Shown: positions 16,057 to 25,400 of the stretch, piece by piece | Layout: the number at the start of each line of letters is the position of its first letter | Position numbering within the stretch: position 1 is the stretch's first letter | NCBI GenBank assembly: GCA_947630115.1 | Contig: CANRGG010000015.1 | Location: forward strand, 1 to 45,855 | Source: an uncultured Clostridia bacterium | Lineage (GTDB): Bacteria > Bacillota > Clostridia > Christensenellales > Borkfalkiaceae | Direction of reading: 5' to 3' | DNA: 45,855 nucleotides | Notes under the pieces: model-generated | What the model was told of the DNA's origin: nothing | Seen by the model: the letters and a program-made list of their open reading frames with translations, nothing else | The model's database searches: none | Position numbers and translations under genes: made by a program

Positions 16057-18678
16057 TCAAAGCTCTTTGAGCTGCTGCTCGATCTTTTTCTTCATGTCGA
16101 TATATTTTTCGAGTTTTGCCTTTTCGTCCTCAACGACCTTCTTGGGCGCCTTGGACATGAAATTCACATTCGCGAGTTTCCCGCCCGCGCGGGCGATCTC
16201 CCCCATCACGCGATCGAGTTCCTTGCTCAGCCGTTCGCGCTCGGCGTCGAGATCGACGAGTTCCCCGAGCGGCACGAACAGATGTCCGACTTCACAGACC
16301 TGCGAGACCGTCTTTTCGCTCAGTCTTGCGTCGGGCGCGAGGAAATCGAGCTCGCTGGCGCCCGCCAGCCGCAAAATGGAATTTTTGTTGAGGCTCAAAA
16401 GCCTTCTGTTTTCGGTGGCGACAAAGAGCCGCACCTTCTTGGCGGGCGGACAATTCACCGCGACCTTCATCGCCCGAACCGCCTTGATGAGTTCGATCAC
16501 TCCCTCGAACGCCTTCGCCTCTTTCTTATAGGAAAGACGGGAATCATAGCGGGGATAGTCCGCCGTGATGATCTTGCCGCGCTTTCCCGGAAGATAGCCG
16601 TACACCTCCTCCGTCACATAGGGAATGAACGGATGAAGAAGCTTGAGCGCATTTTCGAGGACGAAGAACAGAACGCAGAGCGCCGCGCGCTTGCGCTCGG
16701 GATCCTCCCCGTAGAGCGCGGGCTTGGAAAGCTCGATATACCAATCGCAAAAATCGCTCCAGACGAAATCGGTCAGCTTGTCCGCCGCAATGCCGAGATC
16801 GTACTTTTGCAGCGAAAGGGTGACGTCGCGGATGGTTGTCATGAGTCGGGAGATGATCCATCTGTCCGCAGGCTGCAGCTTGATCTCCTCGATCTTGGGC
16901 ACTTTTTCGCCCTTCGCGTTCATGAGGACGAAGCGCGAAGCGTTCCAGAGTTTGTTGATGAAGTTGCGCGCCGCCTCGACCTTTGCGTCGGTGAAGCGGG
17001 TGTCGTTCCCAGGCGCGATCCCTGTCATGAGCGAGAGCCGCAGCGAATCGGCGCCGTACTTTTCGATGACGTCGAGCGGATCGATCCCGTTGCCGAGAGA
17101 TTTGCTCATCTTTCTGCCCTGCTCGTCGCGCACGAGCCCGTGGATGAGCACGTCGCGGAAGGGAACTTTGCCCGTGTATTCGATCCCCGAGAACATCATG
17201 CGCATGACCCAAAAGGGAATGATGTCATAGCCCGTCACGAGGGCGTCCGTCGGGTAAAAATATTTGAAATCTTCGGTCTCCTCCGGCCAGCCCAGCGTCG
17301 AAAAGGGCCAGAGCGCCGAGGAAAACCAGGTGTCGAGGCAGTCCTCGTCCTGGGTGAGGTGGGTCCCGCCGCACTTGGGACAGACCGTCGGCGTTTCGCG
17401 GGCGCAGATCGTCTCGCCGCACTCGCAGTACCAGACGGGAATGCGGTGCCCCCACCAAAGCTGCCGCGAAATGCACCAATCGCGGATATTTTCCAGCCAA
17501 TTGAAGTAGATCTTCGCAAAGCGATCGGGCACGAAGCGGGTCTTGTTCTTGACGACCGCGTCGATCGCCGGCTTTGCGAGCGGCGCCATTTTGACAAACC
17601 ACTGCTTGGAGACGAGCGGCTCGATCGCGGAATGACATCTGTGGCAGTGCCCTACATTGTGGGCGTGCGGCTCGATCTTGTTCAAAAGCCCGAGCGATCT
17701 CATCTCTTCGACGACCGCCTTCCGCGCCTCATAGCGGTCGAGCCCCGCGAATTTCCCGCAAAGTTCGTTCATCGTGCCGTCGTCGTTCATCACGCGGAGG
17801 GACGGCAGATCGTGCCGCAGCCCCACTTCGAAGTCGTTGGGGTCATGCGCGGGGGTGATCTTCACCGCGCCGGTGCCGAATTCGGGATCGACATAGCCGT
17901 CCGCGACGATGGGAATGATCCTCCCCGTGATCGGCAGACAGATGTTTTTCCCGACGAATTTCCGATAGCGCTCATCTTCGGGGTTGACCGCGACCGCGGT
18001 ATCGCCGAGCATTGTCTCGGGACGGGTCGTGGCGATCGTAAGTTTTTCGTCGGAGCCCTCGATCGGATAATCGAAATACCAGAAAAAGCCGGCGTCCTCG
18101 GTGTGTTCCACTTCCTCGTCGGAGAGCGCCGTCTTGCAGGTCGGACACCAGTTGATGATCCGGCTGCCGCGGTAGATGAGCCCCTTCTGATAGAGCCGGA
18201 AAAACGCCTCTCGCACGGCGCGCGAGCAGCGCTCGTCCATCGTGAAGGCGAGCCGGTCCCAATCGCAGGAGGAGCCGAGCTTTTTGAGCTGCTCGACGAT
18301 CTTCCCGCCGTATTGTTCTTTCCAGGCGAAGGCGCGGCGCAGGAATTCTTCTCTGCCGAGCGATTCCTTCTTCACGCCCTCCTTCTGCATTTCCTCGGCG
18401 ATCTTATGCTCGGTCGCAAGCGAGGCGTGGTCGGTCCCGGGAAGCCAGAGGACAGAATAGCCCTGCATCCGTTTGAAACGGACGATGATGTCCTGCATGG
18501 TTTCGTCCATCGCATGTCCCATGTGCAGACGTCCCGTGATGTTGGGGGGCGGCATCATGACGGTAAAGGGCACTTTTTTCTTGTCCGCCGTAGCATGGAA
18601 GCACTTCCCCTCCATCCATTCGGCATAGATCCGCTCCTCGAACTCCTTGGGATTGTACGTCGTTTGCATTTCTTTCAT
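16057..18678 (-). CDS. valS: Valyl-tRNA synthetase
   Basis: An 873-residue class I synthetase that charges tRNA-Val, with an editing domain that clears mischarged Thr. Signatures: PPNITGRLHMGHA (HIGH motif) near residues 43-55, zinc-like CPTCKTALSDEEVEH in the editing/insertion region and CECGETICARETPTVCPKCG, KMSKSLGNGIDP (KMSKS motif), and a C-terminal coiled coil (DAERERLSKELDRVMGEI). ATG at 18678 follows GGTGAT; an alternative ATG three codons in lacks a better site. A perfect consensus promoter lies upstream. No T-box leader fits in the short 5' region. Confidence 0.97.
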   Translation of the reverse strand: MKEMQTTYNPKEFEERIYAEWMEGKCFHATADKKKVPFTVMMPPPNITGRLHMGHAMDETMQDIIVRFKRMQGYSVLWLPGTDHASLATEHKIAEEMQKEGVKKESLGREEFLRRAFAWKEQYGGKIVEQLKKLGSSCDWDRLAFTMDERCSRAVREAFFRLYQKGLIYRGSRIINWCPTCKTALSDEEVEHTEDAGFFWYFDYPIEGSDEKLTIATTRPETMLGDTAVAVNPEDERYRKFVGKNICLPITGRIIPIVADGYVDPEFGTGAVKITPAHDPNDFEVGLRHDLPSLRVMNDDGTMNELCGKFAGLDRYEARKAVVEEMRSLGLLNKIEPHAHNVGHCHRCHSAIEPLVSKQWFVKMAPLAKPAIDAVVKNKTRFVPDRFAKIYFNWLENIRDWCISRQLWWGHRIPVWYCECGETICARETPTVCPKCGGTHLTQDEDCLDTWFSSALWPFSTLGWPEETEDFKYFYPTDALVTGYDIIPFWVMRMMFSGIEYTGKVPFRDVLIHGLVRDEQGRKMSKSLGNGIDPLDVIEKYGADSLRLSLMTGIAPGNDTRFTDAKVEAARNFINKLWNASRFVLMNAKGEKVPKIEEIKLQPADRWIISRLMTTIRDVTLSLQKYDLGIAADKLTDFVWSDFCDWYIELSKPALYGEDPERKRAALCVLFFVLENALKLLHPFIPYVTEEVYGYLPGKRGKIITADYPRYDSRLSYKKEAKAFEGVIELIKAVRAMKVAVNCPPAKKVRLFVATENRRLLSLNKNSILRLAGASELDFLAPDARLSEKTVSQVCEVGHLFVPLGELVDLDAERERLSKELDRVMGEIARAGGKLANVNFMSKAPKKVVEDEKAKLEKYIDMKKKIEQQLKEL

Positions 18679-18684
18679 AGATCA

Positions 18685-18729
18685 CCCGAAAAAACAGTAT
18701 TACTTTCCTATTATAGACCTTTTTTCGGG
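18685..18729. repeat. Inverted repeat flanking the valS -10 region
   Basis: CCCGAAAAAA (18685-18694) and TTTTTTCGGG (18720-18729) form a perfect 10-bp inverted repeat with 25 bp between them. The repeat encloses the valS -10 box and start site. It may be an operator or a 5'-leader hairpin boundary, or a chance product of A/T runs. Confidence 0.5.
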
Positions 18730-18738
18730 CGTTGTCAA
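18710..18738 (-). promoter_or_regulatory. Consensus sigma-A promoter of valS
   Basis: Minus strand TTGACA (18738-18733), 17-bp spacer, TATAAT (18715-18710): a perfect consensus promoter. Confidence 0.9.
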
Positions 18739-18761
18739 TAAATCAGCCGACAACATAGAAT
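18732..18761 (+). promoter_or_regulatory. Possible divergent promoter of the ABC importer
   Basis: TTGTCA (18732-18737), 18 bp, TAGAAT (18756-18761), ahead of the lipoprotein ATG at 18791. Its -35 box overlaps the valS -35 box on the other strand. TATATT and TATAAC just downstream are alternative -10 boxes, so the exact promoter is uncertain. Confidence 0.45.
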
Positions 18762-18790
18762 ATATTATAACTAAAATTTCGGAGAATTGT

Positions 18791-19789
18791 ATGAAAAAAC
18801 TATTCGTCATTCTCGGGGCGCTCCTTTTTGCAGCGCTCCCCCTCTCCGCCTGCGGGGAGGAAAAATCCGAACTGACAACCCTGCGCATAAATGAAGTGAC
18901 GCACTCCGTTTTCTATGCGCCGATGTATCTCGCCGACTCCCTCGGCTATTTCGAGGAAGAAGGGATCAAGATCGAACTCACGAACGGCGGCGGCGCGGAC
19001 AAAGTGATGACCGCGGTTTTGTCGGGCGAAGCGGACATCGGTTTCTGCGGTCCCGAAGCGGCGCTCTATGTGCTCCTCGGCGGCTCGGCCGACGTTCCGA
19101 CCGTCTTTGGACAGCTCACCCAGCGGGACGGTTCCTTCCTCGTCTCCCGCAAGGAAGAGCCGGATTTCAAATGGGAAGATCTGAAAGGCAAGGAGATCCT
19201 CGCGGGGAGAAAGGGCGGTGTGCCCGCCATGACCTTCGAGTATATCCTCAAAGAACACGATCTGACCCCCTCGGACTATACGCTTAACTTCGACGTCGCG
19301 TTCAATCTGATGACGAGCGCCTTCGAGGGCGGCGTTGCCGACTACTGCACCATGTTTGAACCCGGCGCCTCCGAATACCAGGCGGCGGGCAAAGGCTATA
19401 TCGTCGCGTCCGTCGGCGAGGCGGGCGGCGTCATCCCGTACACCTCTTACATCGCAAAACGCTCCTGGCTCGATTCCCATGAGGACCTTGCCAAAGGATT
19501 CCTCCGCGCAATGCTCCGCGCCGTCAAGTACGCGCAGAACGGTTCGCCCGACGAGATCGCGGAAAAACTCTATGCCGCCTTCCCCTCCACATCGCTCGAC
19601 TCCCTTTCGACGAGCGTGAAGAGCTATCAGAAGATCGACTCCTGGCCGAGCGACATGGCGATGACGAAGGAGAGCTTCGAGCGGCTGCAAGACGTCATCG
19701 AAGAGGCGGGCGAACTGCCCTCCCGCGGCGATTTCGACCGTCTTGTCGACAACCGCTACGTCAAGGAAGTATACGCTTCGCTCAAATAA
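18791..19789 (+). CDS. ABC transporter substrate-binding lipoprotein, NMT1/THI5-like
   Basis: A 332-residue lipoprotein with lipobox LSAC (Cys21). The SVFYAPMYLADSLGYFEEEG motif near residues 38-57 and GEADIGFCGPEAAL are typical of the NMT1/THI5/SsuA group that binds nitrate, sulfonates, taurine or pyrimidine precursors of thiamine. Substrate cannot be told from the sequence; no TPP riboswitch or thiamine gene is nearby. The ATG at 18791 is preceded by GGAGAA and starts the signal peptide; longer upstream frames lie in promoter sequence. First gene of a three-gene importer (binding protein, ATPase, permease). Confidence 0.9.
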   Translation: MKKLFVILGALLFAALPLSACGEEKSELTTLRINEVTHSVFYAPMYLADSLGYFEEEGIKIELTNGGGADKVMTAVLSGEADIGFCGPEAALYVLLGGSADVPTVFGQLTQRDGSFLVSRKEEPDFKWEDLKGKEILAGRKGGVPAMTFEYILKEHDLTPSDYTLNFDVAFNLMTSAFEGGVADYCTMFEPGASEYQAAGKGYIVASVGEAGGVIPYTSYIAKRSWLDSHEDLAKGFLRAMLRAVKYAQNGSPDEIAEKLYAAFPSTSLDSLSTSVKSYQKIDSWPSDMAMTKESFERLQDVIEEAGELPSRGDFDRLVDNRYVKEVYASLK

Positions 19790-19834
19790 ATTCTTCTGCC
19801 GCGCCACAGAATCCGCGGACGCAAAGGAAGTACC

Positions 19835-20572
19835 ATGAAAGAAAAAATGCTGTCGTTTGACGACGTGAAACTCATCTACCATACCGTACGGGGGGAGGTC
19901 ACGGCGACGCAGAACCTCACCTTTACGGTGGACGAAGGGGAATTTGTCGCCATCATCGGACCCTCCGGCTGCGGAAAAAGCACCCTTTTATCCCTTGCGG
20001 CGGGGCTTCTGACCCCCTCCGAGGGCAAGGTGTTCTGCCGCGGGACGGTCGGATACATGCTCCAGCGCGACGAACTGTTCCCCTGGCGCACGATCGAAAA
20101 AAATCTGTACCTGCCGCTCGAAGTCAAAAAGCAGCTCTCGCCCGAAACCAAAGAGCGGGCGCGGGCGCTTGCGGAAAAATACGGGCTCAAAGAATTTCTG
20201 CAAAGCTATCCTTCGCAGCTCTCGGGCGGAATGCGGCAGCGGGCGGCGCTCATCCGCACCCTCGCCTCCGAGCCCGACGTGCTCCTTTTAGACGAGCCGT
20301 TCTCGGCGCTCGACTATCAGACCCGTCTCAACGTGACCCGGGACGTTTCGATGATCATCCGGAGCGAGGGCAAGACGGCGCTTCTCATCACGCACGACAT
20401 CTCCGAAGCGATCTCGCTCGCCGACCGCGTGATCGTCCTGACGAACAGACCCGCACGGGTGGCGCACGAACATCCGCTCGACTTTGACGGGGAGACCGAT
20501 CCCCTTCGCCGACGCGAAAACAAGCAGTTCTCCGCCTGGTTCGAACTGCTCTGGAAGGAGTTGAACGCATGA
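19835..20572 (+). CDS. ABC transporter ATP-binding protein (nitrate/sulfonate/taurine type)
   Basis: A 245-residue cytoplasmic ATPase powering import. Walker A GPSGCGKST at 42-50, Q-loop region in YMLQRDELFPW, signature LSGGMRQR from residue 129, Walker B LLLDEP (150-155) followed by FSALD, and switch His in LLITHDISEA. The ELFPW segment resembles SsuB/TauB/ThiZ-like ATPases. Its TGA overlaps the permease ATG (ATGA), so translation is coupled. AAGGAAGT precedes the start. Confidence 0.95.
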   Translation: MKEKMLSFDDVKLIYHTVRGEVTATQNLTFTVDEGEFVAIIGPSGCGKSTLLSLAAGLLTPSEGKVFCRGTVGYMLQRDELFPWRTIEKNLYLPLEVKKQLSPETKERARALAEKYGLKEFLQSYPSQLSGGMRQRAALIRTLASEPDVLLLDEPFSALDYQTRLNVTRDVSMIIRSEGKTALLITHDISEAISLADRVIVLTNRPARVAHEHPLDFDGETDPLRRRENKQFSAWFELLWKELNA

Positions 20573-21384
20573 AAAAAGATTTGAAAAACTACTCGAAAGA
20601 GCATTTGCTCTTTCTCAAAAAAAGAAAGATCAATCTCGCGATCGTCTGGGCGCTGCGGGTGGGTCTGCTCCTCTTTCTTCTCCTTTTCTGGGAGCTGTCC
20701 ACCCGCCTCGGCTGGGCCGATCCCTTTCTCACGAGCTCGCCCTCGCGCATCCTCAATACGATCGGCGCGCTCTATCAGGAGGGCACCCTGTTTTACCATA
20801 TCGGCGTGACCTTGCTCGAGACCGTCGCGGGCTTTCTCGTTGCGGTCGCCGCGGGCTGCCTCATCGCCCTCGCCTTCTGGTGGAGCGATCTCCTGCGCCG
20901 GGTGCTCGAACCGTACGTCGTGGTTCTGAACGCCCTGCCCAAGATCGCTCTCGGACCGCTCATCATCATCTGGTTCGGCACGGGAAGCAAGGCGATCGTG
21001 TTCATGACGATCGCCGTCGGGCTCATCGTCGTGATCATGCACATGCTCTCCGCCTTCCTCGAAACCGATCCGAACAAGATCCTTCTGCTCCGCTCCATGG
21101 GCGCGAGCAAACTGCAAATTTTACGAAAGCTCGTGATCCCTTCCTCGCTCTCCGCCTTTATTTCCATGCTGAAAGTGGCGGTCGGCATGGCGTGGATCGG
21201 CTCGATCATGGGCGAATACCTTGTCTCGCGCGCGGGGCTCGGATATCTGATCGTCTACGGCGGCCAGGTGTTCAAGCTCGATCTTGTGATGAGCGCGACC
21301 GTCATTTTGTGCGTGCTTGCGGCGGCGATGTACTTTCTTGTCGTGCTTCTTGAAAAGATCCTCGTAAAGAACACAGACAACTGA
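20569..21384 (+). CDS. ABC transporter permease (BPD inner-membrane component)
   Basis: A 271-residue permease with six or so membrane helices and the EAA-type coupling loop GASKLQILRKLVIPSSLSAF, followed by GMAWIGSIMGEYLVSRAGLG, typical of SsuC/TauC permeases. It forms the channel with the upstream ATPase and binding lipoprotein. The last 264 bp of the gene are overlapped antisense by the ykvI-like reading frame. Confidence 0.95.
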   Translation: MKKDLKNYSKEHLLFLKKRKINLAIVWALRVGLLLFLLLFWELSTRLGWADPFLTSSPSRILNTIGALYQEGTLFYHIGVTLLETVAGFLVAVAAGCLIALAFWWSDLLRRVLEPYVVVLNALPKIALGPLIIIWFGTGSKAIVFMTIAVGLIVVIMHMLSAFLETDPNKILLLRSMGASKLQILRKLVIPSSLSAFISMLKVAVGMAWIGSIMGEYLVSRAGLGYLIVYGGQVFKLDLVMSATVILCVLAAAMYFLVVLLEKILVKNTDN

Positions 21385-22290
21385 AAACGCAAGCCCTGCC
21401 GCCCCGACCGCGGGATAGAAAAACTTCACAATGCCCGAAAGTCCCACGCGGGACAGGGCAAACGCCGCAAGAAGAATGCCAGCTCTTGCGGCGTTCCTCT
21501 TCTTTTTGTTCCCGATCCCGGCGCAGATCTCGAGGAGCGGGTAGATCGCCGAGGCGAGCGACGTCAAAATCGCAAGCGCTGCGGCGACGAAAAAGACCAG
21601 GCTTTGCCGCATGGCATAGAGAAAGGGAAGCTCGGCAAAAATCGCCCCCGCCCCCTCCCGGCAGACGACGCCGAGCACGCAGATTGCCGAGATCGCCGCA
21701 ATGCCCGAGGCGAGCGCCGCCGAAAGCGCCGGCTTTTTCATGTCCCGCCCCGCGTCCATCAGAACGGGCGCGGCGAGCAGGGCGTTCATCCCGGCATACA
21801 CGATCCCGAGCGGGAACTTTCGCCCGGGCAGCGGATAGGAAAAGACAAGCCCTCCGCCGGAAGCGATAAAAATAAACAACAGAAGAACGGGAACGAGCAG
21901 CGAGTTGAGTGCGCCGATCCCCTTCATTCCCCTCTTGAGGAAGGCGAGCACCAGAAGGAGCCCGGCAAGCGAGAGAAGCGGCGAAAGGCGCGGCAAAAGC
22001 GCGTCAAGCCCGGCGAGCATTCCCGCGCAAGGGACGAAGGAGATCGCGGAAAGGGCGAGTTTGACCGCTCCCTTTCCCCGTCCGAACAGGGAGAGCGCGC
22101 CGTCGTATCCGCCGTGCCGTTTGCCGAGACGCAGAAAATTGAAGGTGAGCAAAAAGAAAACTGCAAAGGAAAAAAGAAGGGACGGAAGGAAATTTTCCGC
22201 GCCGAAAAAACGGACGAGCTCCGCGCCCGACAAAAAGCCCGCGCCGAGCGTCGTCCCCACGATAAACGCCGTTGCCCCGAAAACTCCCAT
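21121..22290 (-). CDS. YkvI-like polytopic membrane protein with antisense-derived C-terminal extension
   Basis: The first ~300 residues form a polytopic protein like the YkvI family (APC-like membrane proteins of unknown function): TAFIVGTTLGAGFLSGAEL at the N terminus resembles the transporter-like GTVVGAGFASG signature, and about ten hydrophobic helices follow. The last helix ends near residue 302, exactly where the convergent permease gene stops. The frame then continues for 87 residues as a highly charged His/Arg-rich tail antisense to the permease. Either the original stop was lost or the tail is real. The ATG at 22290 has only a weak AGAGAA before it; TAAAAT lies 7 nt upstream. Divergent from the giant PadR-type gene with operator-like palindromes between them. 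Confidence 0.75.
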   Translation of the reverse strand: MGVFGATAFIVGTTLGAGFLSGAELVRFFGAENFLPSLLFSFAVFFLLTFNFLRLGKRHGGYDGALSLFGRGKGAVKLALSAISFVPCAGMLAGLDALLPRLSPLLSLAGLLLVLAFLKRGMKGIGALNSLLVPVLLLFIFIASGGGLVFSYPLPGRKFPLGIVYAGMNALLAAPVLMDAGRDMKKPALSAALASGIAAISAICVLGVVCREGAGAIFAELPFLYAMRQSLVFFVAAALAILTSLASAIYPLLEICAGIGNKKKRNAARAGILLAAFALSRVGLSGIVKFFYPAVGAAGLAFSVVCVLYEDLFKKHDKKVHRRRKHAQNDGRAHHKIELEHLAAVDDQISEPRARDKVFAHDRADPRHADRHFQHGNKGGERGRDHELS

Positions 22291-22341
22291 TTCTCTGATT
22301 TTATGTCAAAAAAATCAAAAAAACCACTAAATATGGAAAAT

Positions 22342-22354
22342 TATGTCTGACATA
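22342..22354. promoter_or_regulatory. Palindrome TATGTC-T-GACATA, putative regulator site 1
   Basis: A perfect 6+1+6 palindrome between the divergent ykvI-like and PadR-type genes, 14 bp upstream of the padR -35 box. A second copy overlaps the padR start site. Such dyads fit a dimeric winged-helix regulator; binding is inferred. Confidence 0.6.
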
Positions 22355-22367
22355 GTACTTCATATCG

Positions 22368-22396
22368 TTGACAAAGGTTGTCGAATCCTGTATAAT
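22368..22396 (+). promoter_or_regulatory. Consensus promoter of the PadR-type gene
   Basis: TTGACA (22368-22373), 17-bp spacer, TATAAT (22391-22396): perfect consensus, with a TG immediately before the -10 box. The palindrome at 22397-22409 starts right after the -10 box and covers the expected start site. Confidence 0.92.
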
Positions 22397-22409
22397 TATG
22401 TCAGACATT
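22397..22409. promoter_or_regulatory. Palindrome ATGTC-A-GACAT, putative regulator site 2 (start-site operator)
   Basis: ATGTC-A-GACAT (22398-22408), flanked by further partial symmetry, lies between the -10 box and the AGGAGG ribosome site of the PadR-type gene. A bound repressor here would block its own transcription, suggesting autoregulation. Confidence 0.6.
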
Positions 22410-22424
22410 ATAAGGAGGTACTCT

Positions 22425-25400
22425 ATGAGCGACGATTTTTTCGGTGACTTTGACGATGACGACGAAGACGAAGAAGAAAACGTCCCTGCCGACGACGAAG
22501 ACGAAGAGACCGCCAACGACGGGGCGCCCTTGCAGGATGAGCCGCAGGAGCCCGCGGACGACGGGTCGGACGAAGCGCCCGAAAACTGCGCTTATGAGGA
22601 TATGAGCGACGAAGCGCCGATCCCCTCGGACGACGATCCCTTCGAGGACGAGTTCATGCTCAGCGGCAAAAAGTACAGACCCGTTAAAAACAGCGCTCCC
22701 CCGAGAGTTTTTGTCGAGCCCTTCTTCCCGGAAGAAAAGGAGGAGGACGACGACGAACAGGAGGCGCCCTTCGATCTTGCAAATTCCGCCGACGAACCCG
22801 CCGCGGATGAGACGGATGAGCCGGTCATCGACCGCGCGGAGATCTCCTCTGCTTCGCCCTTCGAGCCCTTCGAACGGGAGAGTGAAACGTCGTTCGAATT
22901 TTCGGAAGATCTGGTCGATCAAGAGCCTGAAGAGGCGGAAATCAAAGCGGACGAGCCCGAAAGCGAACCCGAAAAGATAACCGACGAGGCGGACATGCCC
23001 GAAAGCGAAGTCGAAGAAATAACCGACGAAGCGGACAAGCCCGAAAGTGAAGTCGAGGAGATAATCGCGGAAGCGGACAAGCCCGAAGAGACGCCCGCAT
23101 TCGCCCCCTATACTCGAGGCGATTGGAGCGATATCACCGAGGTCGATCCCAACGCGGAAATGCCGCTTTTCGAGGACGAAGAAACCCTTGAAGAGGAAAC
23201 GTTCGACCTTGCGGAAGAACTCTCCCCCGCCGCACAGGAAGAGACGGAAGACACGGCAGAAGCGGAAAAAATCGACCTTCCCGCGCCCGAGGAAACGACG
23301 CCCGAGGAAACGCTTTCTGCGCAGCCGGAAGCGGAACAAGAGGAATCTCCCGAAGCGGAACAGACGGAAGAATCGGGCGAAGAGACGGGCGAAAAGGACA
23401 AGGACGTCGATCATTCGGTCAGTTCCGACCTCATCCGCGGACACATCAACACGATCATTTTGCGCGCGCTCTACGACGGCGACAAGTACGGCTATGAGAT
23501 CATCGCCGAGATCGAGCGCAAGAGCCACGATCAATATACTTTGAAACAGCCTTCCCTTTACAGCGCCCTCAAGCGACTCGAAAAGGACGGGTACGTCACC
23601 TCTTATTGGGGCGGTTCGGTGAGCGGCGGCAGAAGAAAATATTTCTCCCTCACCGACCAGGGCAAGGAGATCTCCGAGCGCAACCAGTCGGAATGGGAAT
23701 ATTCGCGCACGGTCATCGACAGCCTCATTTCGGACAAGGATTTCGATTTCGGCTCCCCCGCCCCCGCCGCCGTCGATATGCGGGTGCTGAGAAAGAGCGT
23801 TTCGCGAGTGAAAAATTCGGGCGAAGAGGACGACGAAGAGTTCGACTATGAGGGCTATGACGGCGAATACGGCGAGCCCTTCGAGGATGAGGAGCCCGAA
23901 AGTTCTTCGCAGCATGAGAAAGCCGAAAGCTCTTTGGAAAGCGAGCGCGCGGCGCTCGAAGCGGAACGCGCCAAGCTCGAAGAGGCGATGAACGCCCGCG
24001 AGGAAATGCTCCGCATCCGCGAAGAAGCGGGCGCCCGCCGCGAGCAGGAGCTTTTGGAGCGCGAATTTGCCCTGCAAGCGGAACAAGAACGCCGCGAACA
24101 GGAAGCCGAAGAACAGCGGCTGTTCCTCGAATCGGAGGCGGAGCGGCTCCGCAACCTGGAGGAAGAGCAAAAGCGCGCCGAGGAAGAGGCAAAACAGCGG
24201 GCCGAAGAGGAAGAACGGCTCCGCGCCGAAGAAGAGCACGAGCGCGCCCTGGCCGAGGAGGCAAGACGCGCCGAGGAAACTCTCCGCGAGGAGGAATCCG
24301 CCCGTCTTACGGACGAAGAGGCGGAAAAAGAGCGTCTGGAAGAGGAAGAACGGCGCGCCGCGGCGGAAGAACAGGAAAAGCTCATCGCGGTGGCGGAAGA
24401 GGCCGCCCGCAAAGAAGAGCGCGAACGGGCGATCGCCGCTTTGATCGCACAGCGCGAAGAGGAAGAAAAACGCCGCGCCTTTGCCGCCGAGATCGCCATG
24501 GCACGCGCCGAGGAGACCGAACGGGTCCGCGCCGAAGAGAGCGCAAGGCTGCAAGCGGAAGAAGAGGCAAGACGGCAAGCCGAGGAGGAAGAACGGCTCC
24601 AAGCGGAAGAAGAGGCGAAACGCCAAGCCGAGGAAGAAGAACGGCTGCAGGCGGAAGAAGAGGCAAGACGCCAAGCCGAGGAAGAAGAGCGGCTGCAAGC
24701 GGAAGAAGAGGCGAAACGCCAAGCCGAGGAGGAAGAACGCCTCCGCGCCGAAGAAGAACATGAGCGCGCGCTTGCCGAAGAAGCAAAACGTGCCGAGGAA
24801 GAGCGGCTTCAAGCGGAAGCGGAAGACCTTCCGGAAGAGCCGGAGGAAATCGATGAGATCGACCGGGTTCGTTCCGTTGCGCAGGACGCGCAGAAGAGCG
24901 AGCAAAACGAGCGGATCGTGAGCATGGAGCCCTTCGCCAAGGAACGGGCGCAGATCGAAGAGCGGCACCGGCAGGAGATCGAGGAGATCAACCGCAGGCA
25001 CAACCGCGAGATGGAGAGAGCGATCAGCGAAGTCCGCGCGCAGGACGAAGAGATATTCCGCCGCCGCGAATTTGACCTTCTCGAAACGAATATGCGGCAC
25101 ATCGTCAACAATCTCGGCGGAGAGACGGCGCAGGAATATCAGGCGCCCGTCCAACAGCCCGCCGCGGATCCGGGCGAATTTTACGGCTCGGAGGGCGGAC
25201 AGGATTACCGTGCCTCTCTCAAACGGATCTATGTGACGGCGAAGCATGGCGGAGAGCCGCTCCCCGCGGAGGAAATGTCGCAGCCCTATTATGACAACTA
25301 TGCGCAGGTCCCTCCTCCCCCTGCCGCCGAACCGGTCCCCGAGACCCCGCCCATTTACCCGCCCTTCTCGCCCGCGCCGGCGCCCGCCCCTGCGGCGGAA

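Noticed and set aside
15606-18678. Functional link between tRNA-Val and valS
   Set aside because: They are on opposite strands with separate promoters and terminators; proximity alone is not evidence.
18679-18790. T-box leader for valS or thiamine riboswitch for the ABC importer
   Set aside because: The intergenic region is only 112 bp and shows no specifier loop, T-box sequence or THI-box conserved segments.
24546-24737. CRISPR-like array in the 48-bp repeats
   Set aside because: Units are directly tandem without spacers and are in-frame coding repeats.
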